A stretch of 64,000 nucleotides of DNA from the NCBI GenBank assembly GCA_020072645.1, contig JAIQGK010000011.1, positions 1-64,000 on the forward strand, written 5' to 3'. Position numbers and translations under genes: made by a program. Shown piece by piece: positions 16,246-25,368 of the stretch. Numbering within the stretch: position 1 is the stretch's first letter; the number at the start of each line of letters is the position of its first letter. The DNA comes from Terriglobia bacterium. GTDB lineage: Bacteria; Acidobacteriota; Terriglobia; Terriglobales; Acidobacteriaceae. A model generated the notes under the pieces. That model saw only the letters and a program-made list of their open reading frames with translations. It was not told the DNA's origin and ran no database searches.

Positions 16246-17511
16246 ATGGCAAACTTTCCTCCTGTAGAAGAACAACTGGCATACATCAAGAAGGGCGCGT
16301 CGGAGATCATTCATGAGCGCGAACTGCGCGAGCGCCTTGAGCAATCTCTCAAGACCGGCAAGCCGATGCGGGTAAAAGCCGGTTTTGATCCCACGGCGCC
16401 TGACCTGCACGTTGGCCACACAGTGCTCATGCGCAAGCTGAAGCACTTCCAGGACCTGGGACATACGGTGATCTTTCTCATCGGGGACTTCACGGCAATG
16501 ATCGGCGACCCGACCGGGCGCTCCGTCACGCGGCCGCCTTTGACGCGCGAAGATGTGGACCGCAATGCAGAGACCTACAAAACACAGGTCTTCAAAATTC
16601 TTGACCGCGAGAAGACGGTCATCGATTTCAACTCCCGCTGGTTTTCCAAAATGGCGGTGGAAGATTTTCTCCGACTGTGCGCCAGGTTCACCTTGTCCCA
16701 GATGCTGGAGCGCGAAGAGTTTCACAAACGATTTCATGAAGAAAAGCCCATCCACATGCATGAAATGATGTATTGCATTTGCCAGGGCTATGATTCCGTG
16801 GCGCTGGAAGCCGACGTGGAACTTGGCGGCACGGACCAGAAGTTCAACCTGCTCATGGGGCGCAATCTCCAGCGCGACTACGGCCAGCCATCGCAAATCG
16901 TTCTCACCATGCCGTTGCTTGAAGGCACCGATGGGGTACAGAAGATGTCGAAGAGTTATGGCAACTACATCGGCATCAGCGAACCTCCGCAGGAGATCTA
17001 CGGCAAAGTAATGTCGATTTCTGACGATCTGATGTGGAGATATTACGAGCTGCTTACAGATGTTAAGGTGTCTGAGATTGAGCAGATGAAAGCCGACGCG
17101 GCTTCAGGCAAGCAACATCCGATGCAGCTGAAGAAAGCGCTGGCACGCAGGATTGTTCAGGACTTCCATGGAGAACAAGCTGCGGCCGCAGCGGATGAGA
17201 ACTGGGCAAAACAGTTTCAGAAGGACGAGGTGCCGGAGAATGTGGAAAGCCAGACTATTGCCTTCGCCGAGGTGCGTTCCGGTTCGGAGGCTGATCAGTC
17301 TCCGTATCCGGGCATTGTCAAAATGGATAAATTGATTGTGAAGGCTGGTCTTGCAGATTCAGCGACCGATGCTCAACGAAAGAGAAAGCAGAACGCAGTA
17401 AAGATCGATGAAAAAATAGTTGATGACCATGCACTAATCTGGAATCGACCATTAAGCGATGAATTCATTTTGAAGGTAGGCAGAAAAATGAAACGCATTA
17501 AGTTCATCTAA
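16246..17511 (+). CDS. tyrS: Tyrosyl-tRNA synthetase
   Basis: A 421-residue class I synthetase charging tRNA-Tyr. The HIGH-type motif is HVGH at residues 55-58 after [10 protein letters not shown]; the KMSKS loop follows LLEGTDGVQ. The C-terminal S4-like RNA-binding domain starts near [15 protein letters not shown]. Gaps and length resemble the TyrZ-type enzymes. The ATG is preceded only by CGGGATTTCACAAAAA from the foldback element, and no ribosome-binding site is visible, which is odd for an essential gene. Confidence 0.95.
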   Translation: MANFPPVEEQLAYIKKGASEIIHERELRERLEQSLKTGKPMRVKAGFDPTAPDLHVGHTVLMRKLKHFQDLGHTVIFLIGDFTAMIGDPTGRSVTRPPLTREDVDRNAETYKTQVFKILDREKTVIDFNSRWFSKMAVEDFLRLCARFTLSQMLEREEFHKRFHEEKPIHMHEMMYCICQGYDSVALEADVELGGTDQKFNLLMGRNLQRDYGQPSQIVLTMPLLEGTDGVQKMSKSYGNYIGISEPPQEIYGKVMSISDDLMWRYYELLTDVKVSEIEQMKADAASGKQHPMQLKKALARRIVQDFHGEQAAAAADENWAKQFQKDEVPENVESQTIAFAEVRSGSEADQSPYPGIVKMDKLIVKAGLADSATDAQRKRKQNAVKIDEKIVDDHALIWNRPLSDEFILKVGRKMKRIKFI

Positions 17512-17533
17512 GGAGCATCGATCTAAAGTTTTT

Positions 17534-17610
17534 TGTGGCACAGGCACTCTTGCCTGTGCTTGAGTGAAAATAAGAAGGACGCAGGCACAGACAGGAGTGT
17601 CTGTGCCACA
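17534..17610. repeat. Pair of inverted REP hairpins upstream of the RAYT gene
   Basis: REP1 is TGTGGCA followed by an 8-bp perfect stem GCACAGGC/GCCTGTGC with a 6-base loop (17538-17559). REP2 is in opposite orientation: a 10-bp perfect stem GGCACAGACA/TGTCTGTGCC with a GGAG loop (17584-17607), followed by ACA. Together they form a BIME-like unit. A third copy lies at the other end of the transposase gene. Confidence 0.8.
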
Positions 17611-17653
17611 CAGGTCTGGGCCATGGAAGATCGAAAGAGACAAGGTCTCAGCA

Positions 17654-18163
17654 ATGCATTTTTATCGGAGAAATCTGCCACATATCCAAGAGTTCGACGC
17701 GACTTATTTTGTGACCTTTCGTGTCTGGAAGTATCCCTATCTTCCTCCGATTGCTCGGTTCATTGCGCTGCGGCATTGTCTCTTTGAAGATGGACGAAGA
17801 ATCGAGCTTCATGCCTGTGTCATCATGCCAACCCACGTTCATCTCTTGTTTACTGCTCTGGAAGACGAGCGTGGTTATCCATTTTCTCTTGCTGAGATCA
17901 TGAAAGGGATAAAAGGCGTTTCAGCGCGCAATATAAATAAACTGCTGAAAAGACGTGGTCAGCTCTGGCAGGATGAATCCTTTGACCGAATCATGCGTGC
18001 TGGAGAGTTTCAGGACAAGCTGGATTACATCATTGCCAATCCAATTAGTGCTGGACTCGCTAAGCGGCCCGGCCAATATAAATGGGTTTGGGTACAGAAG
18101 ATCCCACAGGAAGGAGTGCCTGTGCCACAAAGATCTACCCCGAACGTCTCTTCTTCCTCATGA
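17654..18163 (+). CDS. REP-associated tyrosine transposase (RAYT)
   Basis: A 169-residue Y1 HUH-type single-strand endonuclease/transposase. The metal-binding HxH is His61-Val-His63 in MPTHVHLLF and the nucleophile is Tyr125 in KLDYIIANPISAGL; RNINKLLKRRGQLWQDESFD lies between. RAYTs cut and mobilise REP hairpins and are usually domesticated single-copy genes. The ATG at 17654 has AAGG upstream; the reading frame stays open further upstream, into REP2. The last 20 or so codons are encoded by the downstream REP copy. The stop overlaps the lipid-kinase start. Confidence 0.85.
   Translation: MHFYRRNLPHIQEFDATYFVTFRVWKYPYLPPIARFIALRHCLFEDGRRIELHACVIMPTHVHLLFTALEDERGYPFSLAEIMKGIKGVSARNINKLLKRRGQLWQDESFDRIMRAGEFQDKLDYIIANPISAGLAKRPGQYKWVWVQKIPQEGVPVPQRSTPNVSSSS
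18105..18129 (-). repeat. REP hairpin at the 3-prime end of the RAYT gene
   Basis: CACAGG and CCTGTG pair around AAGGAGTG, followed by CCACA. The order matches REP2, so the transposase gene is bracketed by REPs. It lies within the RAYT coding sequence. Confidence 0.75.
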
Positions 18164-19002
18164 TCGCCGCCGCGCTCCTTCACCCGGACGTGTCGCCCAA
18201 AGTTGTTGATCGCTTCAGAAGCAGCGGCGTTGAGATAAAAATGCTGGACCATCTGGAACAGCCTGAAAACTATTCTGCCGCTCTCATCTTCGGCGGCGAC
18301 GGCACTGTCCATCGCCATCTCCCTCAACTTTATCACTACAAAACTCCCACGCTGGTGGTACCCACCGGCAGCGGCAATGATTTTGCCAAAGGGTTGGGAA
18401 TCCGCAGTGTAGAAACCGCATTGCAATCATGGAAGCAGTTTTGCTCGAACGGAAAGAATGTAAGAGAGATCGACTTAGGTGTGATCCGTGCCAGCAGCAA
18501 TGAAACGCTCTTTTGTTGCGTGACCGGAGTGGGAATGGACGCAGAGGCCAACGCCCGCGCTAATCGAATGCCGGCATGGCTAAAAAGCAGAGGTGGATAT
18601 GTCTTGGCGGCCTTGCAATCTCTCATCGCGTTCAGCCCTGCTGAAATGAACATATCGGCTGAAGGACGAGAAATCCGGCGGTCCGCGTTCTTTATTGCTG
18701 TGGGAAATGCTCTTAGCTATGGCGGCGGGATGAAAGTAACACCGCAGGCCACGCTCGATGACGGATTGCTGGACGTCTGTCTGGTCAGCAAAATGAACAA
18801 ACTCAAACTGCTTTGCTGGGTGCCAACCATTTTTTTCGGCCAACACCTGCGGCTCAAGCAAGTGGAATACTTTCAGGCCAGTCAGATAAAGATCGAGACT
18901 GAGCGCAAGCTGGATCTCTACGCTGATGGTGATTATGCTGGGCAAACCCCTGTGGAGATTGGGCTTATCCGGCACGGGATGCGCGTGATCGTTCCCGCTT
19001 AG
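18160..19002 (+). CDS. Diacylglycerol kinase-like lipid kinase
   Basis: About 280 residues, DAGK/YegS-type catalytic fold. ALIFGGDGTVHRHL is the nucleotide-binding GGDGT motif, followed by VVPTGSGNDFAKGLG and, in the second domain, GGGMKVTPQATLDDGLLDV. Members phosphorylate diacylglycerol, sphingoid bases or other lipids; the substrate here is unknown. The ATG at 18160 overlaps the RAYT stop (ATGA) and gives the expected N-terminal length; in-frame codons upstream are REP-derived. No clear ribosome-binding site, so it may be translationally coupled. Confidence 0.88.
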   Translation: MIAAALLHPDVSPKVVDRFRSSGVEIKMLDHLEQPENYSAALIFGGDGTVHRHLPQLYHYKTPTLVVPTGSGNDFAKGLGIRSVETALQSWKQFCSNGKNVREIDLGVIRASSNETLFCCVTGVGMDAEANARANRMPAWLKSRGGYVLAALQSLIAFSPAEMNISAEGREIRRSAFFIAVGNALSYGGGMKVTPQATLDDGLLDVCLVSKMNKLKLLCWVPTIFFGQHLRLKQVEYFQASQIKIETERKLDLYADGDYAGQTPVEIGLIRHGMRVIVPA

Positions 19003-19139
19003 GCCTCAACCGGGCTGAAACTTAGGAGATTTTCACGTTGCGGGCCGGTCTGGGACATCAATCGCTCCCAAAAGTGTGTATCTCGCTGTAAGCAAAACGG
19101 TTCTTGACGCCGAAGCCTATTTCAGGTGGAATAAAAGCC

Positions 19140-19475
19140 ATGACCAAAGCCGATTTGATTGAAGAGGTTTCACGCCTGGCAGAGCTGACACGCAAAGACA
19201 GCGAAATTATTGTGGAAACCATTTTTGACAGCGTGGTTCGCTCTCTGCGCTCCGGCGACAAGATTGAGATCCGTGGCTTTGGCAGTTTCCGCACCCGGCA
19301 GCGCAAGCCTCGCGTGGGCCGCAACCCGAAAACCGGCGCGCGGGTGGAAGTGCCGGCAAAGAAAATCCCTTATTTCAAGCCCAGCAAAGAACTTAAGGAC
19401 GTAATCAATCACGGAAAGCCGGGAGAAGCAGCAGCTCCCTCCGCCGCACCGGCGGCCGAAGGTCCAACTTCTTAA
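19140..19475 (+). CDS. HU/IHF-family DNA-binding protein
   Basis: A 111-residue nucleoid protein. MTKADLIEEVSRLAELTRKD forms the dimerising helices, IEIRGFGSFRTRQRKPR the saddle strands, and GRNPKTGARVEVPAKK the DNA-inserting arm with its conserved Pro. An Ala/Pro-rich tail follows. The GRNPKTGA arm is shared by HU and IHF, and a partner subunit cannot be assigned. AGGTGG lies about 10 bases before the ATG at 19140. It stands alone. Confidence 0.93.
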   Translation: MTKADLIEEVSRLAELTRKDSEIIVETIFDSVVRSLRSGDKIEIRGFGSFRTRQRKPRVGRNPKTGARVEVPAKKIPYFKPSKELKDVINHGKPGEAAAPSAAPAAEGPTS

Positions 19476-19509
19476 CTTCTGAACCCGGCAAGTCTCTTTC
19501 AGCACTCTC

Positions 19510-20349
19510 TTAACTCCGGAACTTCCGGAACCAGAGCCCAATTCCTCCGCTTACCAGTCCCAACAAACCTAAGAGCGGCAAGAACGTTGCTGTCGCGGGT
19601 AGACGGCGGCTGCCTTGCGCATCGTTCGATTGCTGATTCTGGTTGATCTGTGGTGTGGTGGAATTTTCCGCACTGGCGGAGTTATTAGCAGACTGACCCG
19701 CAGGCGGCGGCGTTCCGGTCTGGCCGTTGGCAACTTGTCCCTGCTGGCTCGTCAAAGCATTCGCCTGCTGGGTTGACTGCGCGCTCTGCGTTGCGTTCTG
19801 AGTTCCCGTGCCCTGGCCGCTTTGTTCCAGCGGAGGCATGTTCTTTGCCATGGTCACGCCGCTCTTGTTGTTCAACATCGTCTGCACGTCTTCATTACTC
19901 AGGACTCGCGCGTTCCGAGTGCCTTTTTCCGCTTTGTAACGGCTTGAAACTTCCGCCAGGCTGATCGTGCCCGGCGCGGACGCTTCGGCAGATCCACCCA
20001 CAAAAGTCGAACTTCCCAGATCAGTCACGGCTGTCTGATTTGCTGATTCGGAAAGGTTTGTTGATTCTGAAAGGGAAGCGCTCGGTGTGCTCACAATCGT
20101 CGCTGGACTAGAAGGAACGCTCGTGGTTTCAATTCCATTCGTCGCGTTGCTGATACCTGCTCGGCCCGCATCACTGATGCCGGCGGTAGGAACCGGATTT
20201 GGGAAGCCTGCGGAGGGGGTGACCAGTATGGGACCACCAAACGGTCCGTTAACGGGCGTGGTTGTTGTGGACGGATTGGATGTTTGGCCTTGTCCCAAGA
20301 CAGCTGAAAATACTGCGAGCCCGGTAATAAGCAAAATTCCGCGCGGCAT
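19510..20349 (-). CDS. Exported low-complexity protein with LPxTx-like sorting tail
   Basis: A 279-residue protein with an N-terminal signal peptide (about residues 1-22), then a long Ser/Thr/Gln/Asn-rich region without recognisable domain. A short less biased segment, ISLAEVSSRYKAEKGTRNAR, lies near the middle. The C-terminus has LPATAT, a hydrophobic helix LLGLLGLVSGGIGLWF and the basic end RKFRS. That tripartite tail is the pattern of sortase or exosortase-type surface anchoring; similar LPQTA-type tails occur in other acidobacterial proteins as far as I recall. No sortase gene is in the window. Function unknown. Confidence 0.7.
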   Translation of the reverse strand: MPRGILLITGLAVFSAVLGQGQTSNPSTTTTPVNGPFGGPILVTPSAGFPNPVPTAGISDAGRAGISNATNGIETTSVPSSPATIVSTPSASLSESTNLSESANQTAVTDLGSSTFVGGSAEASAPGTISLAEVSSRYKAEKGTRNARVLSNEDVQTMLNNKSGVTMAKNMPPLEQSGQGTGTQNATQSAQSTQQANALTSQQGQVANGQTGTPPPAGQSANNSASAENSTTPQINQNQQSNDAQGSRRLPATATFLPLLGLLGLVSGGIGLWFRKFRS

Positions 20350-20447
20350 AGATCACCCCTGACGTGTACCTGATTATTGGATTACCCAAAGGTAAAGAGG
20401 GGATGCCAGAGTACTTACTCGTCCGGCGATTTCAGCTACTCACAATT

Positions 20448-21464
20448 TCAGCTACCTACAAAACGGGCGTACAGGCTGCGCGCCACGGAAGCATCGTTCG
20501 TCCCTTTGATGATGGCCCGGCCATCGGGAAAGAGGGTCATTTCAAATGGCTCACGCCAGAATTTCAACACGAATGCATTGTGCTTCACCGTGCCGTGCGC
20601 GCCCAGACGGGCTGACATCTCAGCAAAGTCCACAGGGCGGTTGCGTTCATGGATCTGAACAGAGTTCCTGCCGCACAATGTGATTTGTGGTCGGCGCTCT
20701 CCTGCCAGATGAACAAACTCACGCTTGTCACAGGTCTGGCAGCCGGAACGCGGCCGAGCAGCCGCGATCTCGGCCTGCTCATTGCTCCATACATCGAAAG
20801 AGAGCAATGTGCGGCGTAGCTTATCCTTTGCTCCTACCAGAAATTTAATTGCCTCAGTCGCTTCGATTGATCCAATCAAATTGACTGCGCTGTTCAGGAT
20901 TCCCGCCGTGTCACACGTTTCCACTGTACCCTGCGGCGGCGCAGGGAACACACAGGCCAGGCAAGCCGTTTCGCCGGGGATCACATTCATGGTCACGGCG
21001 TAAGAGGCAACGGCGGCGGCATAAATCCAGGATTTGCCATGTTTTACGGCAAAATCGTTGATGAGATAGCGGGTCTCAAAGTTATCGGTTGCGTCCAGAA
21101 TCAAATCGGCGTTCGCAAGAAGTTGCTCAATGTTTTCCGGCGTCAGATCAGCCACCACGGGAGTGGCTTGAACCTCGGAATTAAAAGCTGCGATCTTGCG
21201 CGCCGCCGCTACTGCCTTGGGTAGCGATTCAGCGGCATCGGCTTCATCAAACAACGATTGGCGTTGGAGATTGCTTGGTTCAACGTAATCCCGATCGATA
21301 ATAGTTAAATGTCCCACCCCGGCCCGGGCCAGCAAACCGGAAACGCAGGCGCCCGTCGCGCCACAGCCCACAATCGCAACCCGGCCTTTGGCCAGACGGT
21401 GCTGCCCTTCTGCTCCGATGCCCGGAAAAAGCACCTGCCGTGAGTATCGATCCTCAAACTTCAT
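20448..21464 (-). CDS. moeB: MoeB/ThiF-family adenylyltransferase
   Basis: A 338-residue E1-like enzyme that adenylates the C-terminal glycine of a sulfur-carrier protein (MoaD or ThiS type) for molybdopterin or thiamine synthesis. RYSRQVLFPGIG opens the protein; GCGATGACVSGLLARAGVG is the ATP-binding loop, and DATDNFETRYLIND is characteristic. Zinc cysteines are in CLAC and CQTC. About 85 residues follow CQTC, ending in FPDGRAIIKGTNDASVARSL, an extra C-terminal domain. No carrier gene is adjacent, so MoeB versus ThiF is not decided. Divergent from the Omp85 gene. Confidence 0.88.
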   Translation of the reverse strand: MKFEDRYSRQVLFPGIGAEGQHRLAKGRVAIVGCGATGACVSGLLARAGVGHLTIIDRDYVEPSNLQRQSLFDEADAAESLPKAVAAARKIAAFNSEVQATPVVADLTPENIEQLLANADLILDATDNFETRYLINDFAVKHGKSWIYAAAVASYAVTMNVIPGETACLACVFPAPPQGTVETCDTAGILNSAVNLIGSIEATEAIKFLVGAKDKLRRTLLSFDVWSNEQAEIAAARPRSGCQTCDKREFVHLAGERRPQITLCGRNSVQIHERNRPVDFAEMSARLGAHGTVKHNAFVLKFWREPFEMTLFPDGRAIIKGTNDASVARSLYARFVGS

Positions 21465-21613
21465 GCCACATTTATTATAGGTGTTTGAAGGTTAAGGGGT
21501 TTATGCGTTTCGTCGCAGCCAAGCTTACAATGCTCTGAAAAGCTTGCGTGCAACTTAGGTCCAATCTGCTGCCATCGAACTCTACAAAGCGACCTCCAAT
21601 TAAGGGGCTTCTA

Positions 21614-24600
21614 TTGCCGCGCTGCCGATCAGTGTGCCTGATGGTCGTGCTCTGCCTGAGCGTGTCCTTTGCCCAGGAGCAGGAAGCTTTTGCGCCTCAA
21701 AGCACCCAAAAAGCCACCCCATCGCCCCAAAGCGCTCCTACCCCGATCCCCAACACGCAGGTCCCGCCAGCCCCTGAGCCTGCTTCTTCTCCTGCCAGCG
21801 CGTCTCCGGCGGTGCAACTCTCTAGCGGACTCAACAGCTTGCAGGGGCTTAAAGTTGCAATGATTCAAGTAAACGGTCCGGGAATCGACGATGTGGAGAG
21901 CCTGCTGACAATACTGCCGCAGAAGGTAAATGAGCCGCTGGATCGATACAAGATCAGGCAGTCCGTACAGGCGCTTTACAACACTGGCCGTTTCGCGGAA
22001 ATCCAGGTGGAAGCCCAGCGCAATCCCGCCGGGGAAGTGGTTCTGGCGTTCGATGCTCGCGAAAACTATTTCTTTGGGTCCATTCTGGCAGAGGGTTCGC
22101 CTGTCCACCCAACTGACAACCAATTGGTCAATGCCAGCAAACTCAATCTGGGTGAGCAATACACTGACGAAAAGATCGCCGCAGGAATCGAGGGAATGCA
22201 GCGAACGCTGCAGGAGAATGGGTTTTACCAGGCCACAATCAAGCCATACTATGAGTGGGATTCGCGCAATCAGCAGGTCAAGGTGGAGTTTATGGTGGAC
22301 CGGGGGAAGCTTGCGCGCGTAGGAGTGATCAACGTTGGAGGGTCATCCGGTTATAGCGCGGAAGAAATCACAAACATCGCCAAGCTGCATTCGGGGGACG
22401 TGGTTTCCGCCGGTCGCCGCACACGGGCCTTGCAGCGGCTGCGCAAACTCTACCAGAAGCAGGACCGGCTGGAAGCCCAGGTCACCATGACACAGCGAAC
22501 CTACCACCCGGAGACCAATCGGCTGGATTACACCTTTGAGATCAACCGTGGCCCGGTGGTGGACGTTAAAGTGGAAGGCGCAAAAATGCGCCGCGGGCAG
22601 GTCAAGAAATTGGTCCCGGTTTTTGAAGAAAGCGCGGTTGACGATGATCTGCTGAATGAAGGGGCGCGCAACATACGCGACTATTTTCAATCGAAGGGCT
22701 TTTTTGACGTGAAGGTTACGTATGAGCAAGCGCAGGATTCGACTACCGAAAGGCGCACCATAATTTTTCACATCGAAAGGAACGAACGGCACAAGCTGGT
22801 GGAGCTGGCGATACAGGGCAACCATTACTTCCAACGCGAAGACTTGCGCGAGCAGATGGTCATGCAGCCGGCCGGCGGTTTACTGCTATACGGCTTATTC
22901 AGTCAGTCCATCCTGGCTCGCGACGTGCAATCAATTGAAAACCTTTATCGCAATAACGGTTTTCTTCAGGCCAAAGTCACGCCAGAAGTGCAAGATAATT
23001 ATGGCAAGCAAGGCCACATCCGCGTAAACATGGTTGTGGTAGAAGGCCCGCAGACGCTCGTGGGAAAATTGAAGATTGAGGGTAATGAGGCCCTTCCGGA
23101 GGGCCAGATTCGCGGCCTGATCACGGCTTCAGAAGGTCAACCCTATTCTGATTCCATGGTGATCACAGACCAGTCAGCGATTCTGGAGCAATACTACAAT
23201 CTGGGGTTTCCCAAAGTGAAATTCGATTACACCACGCAGCCCGAAGCGGATAATCCCAATAGGATTGACGTGATGTATACCATCAATGAAGGCGCGCAGG
23301 TTTTTGTAGATAAGGTCCTGATTTCCGGCCTGAACTATACGCGGCCGTTTATTGTGGACCGTGAAATCAAGATTGGCGCCGGCGACCGGCTGAGCCAGAG
23401 TCAGATGCTCGATTCCCAGCGCCGCTTGTACGACATGGGTATCTTCAATGAAGTAGGCGTGGCGGTGCAGAACCCTGAAGGCGACGCCACTAATAAAAAA
23501 ATAAACTTCCAGCTCTCTGAAGCGCGGCGATATACATTTAATTACGGTCTTGGGCTCGAAGTGCAGACAGGACAGCCCAGCGGCACCACTAATCCCCAGG
23601 GAAACACTGGCGTCAGCGGCCGCGTGTCATTCGATGTCACGCGCCTTAACTTTCGCGGACGCGATCACACGGTCACTCTCAAGACCCGTTACGGTAACCT
23701 GGAAAAGCTGGCGCTCGTGGGCTACGGCGCTCCACGGCTGTTCGATTCGCAAAAACTTACGCTCGATTTTACGGCCTTCTACCAGGAGACCAATGACGTG
23801 AGCACATTCACCTCTAAGCGGTTGGAAGGATCGGCTTCCATCAAGCATGAGATGAACCGCGCCACAACGCTTCTGTATCGCCTCATTTACCGGCGCGTCA
23901 GCACGAGCAATTTGGTCATCGATCCCCACCTGGTGCCGCTGTTTTCACAGGCGGTGCGCGTTGGCATGCCGGATTTTAGCTACGTCCGCGATACTCGCGA
24001 TAACCCTATCGAGTCGCTCAAGGGAACATTCAACTCGCTTGATCTGGGCGTCGCCTCCGGGATATTCGGTTCTCAGGCAAACTTCACGCGCGTGGTGGTG
24101 CAGAACTCCAGCTACTACCAATTTCATAAGCGCCGCTGGGTGTTTGCCCGGTCCACGCGCATAGGTGTGGAAGAACCGTTCGCTTCCACTGACTTTGCTC
24201 CGCTTCCTGAACGCTTCTTCGCCGGTGGCAGCACGTCGCATCGCGGATTCGGTATCAACCAAGCGGGTCCACGTGACCTTACCAGCGGCTTTCCTCTGGG
24301 CGGCGAGGCACTGTTTTTGAACAACCTTGAATTGCGTACCCCGCCGCTGCCGCTTCCTTATGTTGGCAACAATTTAAGCGCGGTAGTGTTTCATGATATG
24401 GGGAATGTTTTTTCCACGGCCGGCGATATGGCCAACAGCATCCTTAAGTTTTCTCAGCCTGACCGGAGCCTCTGCTTGCATCCAGCCGCGGCAACCTGCA
24501 ACTTCAATTATGTGTCGCACGCGGTGGGCGCGGGTGCACGGTATCGTACCCCAATCGGCCCGGTGAGTTTTGATGTTGGTTATAACCTCAACCCGCCGGC

Positions 24601-24694
24601 ATTTCCCATTTCTGCGCCTGCTGCTCCTGCAGTCCCTTCTTCACAGGTGCTGAAGCATTTCAATTTCTTTTTCAATATTGGACAGACTTTCTGA
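21614..24694 (+). CDS. bamA: Omp85-family outer-membrane assembly protein (BamA/TamA type)
   Basis: About 1,026 residues. After a signal peptide and a Pro/Ser/Ala linker come some seven POTRA-like repeats (each with a GxxxF pattern such as NTGRFAEIQVE, ENGFYQATI, SKGFFDVKV, NNGFLQAKV, NLGFPKVKF, DMGIFNEVGV). A 16-strand barrel follows from about residue 640. The Omp85 loop motif is GGSTSHRGFG. It would insert or secrete outer-membrane proteins. The seven POTRAs exceed the usual five of BamA and three of TamA. TTG at 21614 has AAGGGG six bases upstream; a GTG at 21548 is less well supported. The stop overlaps the next ATG. Confidence 0.9.
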   Translation: MPRCRSVCLMVVLCLSVSFAQEQEAFAPQSTQKATPSPQSAPTPIPNTQVPPAPEPASSPASASPAVQLSSGLNSLQGLKVAMIQVNGPGIDDVESLLTILPQKVNEPLDRYKIRQSVQALYNTGRFAEIQVEAQRNPAGEVVLAFDARENYFFGSILAEGSPVHPTDNQLVNASKLNLGEQYTDEKIAAGIEGMQRTLQENGFYQATIKPYYEWDSRNQQVKVEFMVDRGKLARVGVINVGGSSGYSAEEITNIAKLHSGDVVSAGRRTRALQRLRKLYQKQDRLEAQVTMTQRTYHPETNRLDYTFEINRGPVVDVKVEGAKMRRGQVKKLVPVFEESAVDDDLLNEGARNIRDYFQSKGFFDVKVTYEQAQDSTTERRTIIFHIERNERHKLVELAIQGNHYFQREDLREQMVMQPAGGLLLYGLFSQSILARDVQSIENLYRNNGFLQAKVTPEVQDNYGKQGHIRVNMVVVEGPQTLVGKLKIEGNEALPEGQIRGLITASEGQPYSDSMVITDQSAILEQYYNLGFPKVKFDYTTQPEADNPNRIDVMYTINEGAQVFVDKVLISGLNYTRPFIVDREIKIGAGDRLSQSQMLDSQRRLYDMGIFNEVGVAVQNPEGDATNKKINFQLSEARRYTFNYGLGLEVQTGQPSGTTNPQGNTGVSGRVSFDVTRLNFRGRDHTVTLKTRYGNLEKLALVGYGAPRLFDSQKLTLDFTAFYQETNDVSTFTSKRLEGSASIKHEMNRATTLLYRLIYRRVSTSNLVIDPHLVPLFSQAVRVGMPDFSYVRDTRDNPIESLKGTFNSLDLGVASGIFGSQANFTRVVVQNSSYYQFHKRRWVFARSTRIGVEEPFASTDFAPLPERFFAGGSTSHRGFGINQAGPRDLTSGFPLGGEALFLNNLELRTPPLPLPYVGNNLSAVVFHDMGNVFSTAGDMANSILKFSQPDRSLCLHPAAATCNFNYVSHAVGAGARYRTPIGPVSFDVGYNLNPPAFPISAPAAPAVPSSQVLKHFNFFFNIGQTF

Positions 24695-25368
24695 TGAGAG
24701 CGCGCCGCCATTTCGTAATCGTTCTGCTGCTTGCCGGAATCGCGCAGGCCCAGGTGGTAGATCGTATGGTGGCGGTCGTCAACAAGCACGTGATTCTGGA
24801 AAGCGAGCTTGATCAAGCCACGCGGGTGGAATTTCTGCTGCAATCCAAACCGATTGAACGTGTGACCTCTGTTGATCGAACGGCGGTCCTGGAGCGTCTG
24901 ATCGACCGCTCCCTACTTGACCAGCAGATTGTGAATCCGGCCATGCTGGATCCTGCGCCGGAAGAGCTGAAGTCAAAGATTGAAGAGCTGCGGCAAGGCA
25001 TTCCTGGCGTCTCGACGAATGAAAACTGGAAAACCATCCTTGCCGGCTACGGCCTGACGCAGCAGGACGTGGAAGAACAACTGACATCGCAATTCCGAAT
25101 TCTTCGCTTTATCGATCTGCGCTTTCGCGGGTTGGTGCGCATCGATAAAGAAGCGATTGCCGTCTACTATCGAGACCGTTTTCTACCTGAGGTGCGCAAG
25201 CGCAACGCTTCCGAGCCTCAACTCTCAGAGGTGTCAGACAAGATTGAGCAGATACTTGCGGAGCAGCGCATTGACGAGCTTTTGAATAACTGGCTGAAGA
25301 CTTTGCGCGCCCAGGCCCACATTGAGCGCATGTTGCCGCCGGCCGCGACGAACGCTGGGACCCCATGA
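24694..25368 (+). CDS. SurA-like periplasmic chaperone without PPIase domain
   Basis: A 224-residue secreted protein. The signal peptide ends at QAQ (about residue 20), then VVDRMVAVVNKHVILESELD, the opening of the SurA N-terminal domain. The helical chaperone core continues through RLIDRSLLDQQIV and ILRFIDLRFRGLVRIDKE, and the C-terminal helix follows. Parvulin domains, normally after this core, are absent, so it should be a chaperone only. It overlaps the Omp85 stop (TGATG) and the tamB start (ATGA), so the three are translated together and act on outer-membrane proteins. Confidence 0.82.
   Translation: MRARRHFVIVLLLAGIAQAQVVDRMVAVVNKHVILESELDQATRVEFLLQSKPIERVTSVDRTAVLERLIDRSLLDQQIVNPAMLDPAPEELKSKIEELRQGIPGVSTNENWKTILAGYGLTQQDVEEQLTSQFRILRFIDLRFRGLVRIDKEAIAVYYRDRFLPEVRKRNASEPQLSEVSDKIEQILAEQRIDELLNNWLKTLRAQAHIERMLPPAATNAGTP

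Noticed and set aside
17300-17345. Insertion inside tyrS ([15 protein letters not shown] region)
   Set aside because: It looks low-complexity, but the frame is intact and it lies in the linker before the S4-like domain, where length variation is normal.
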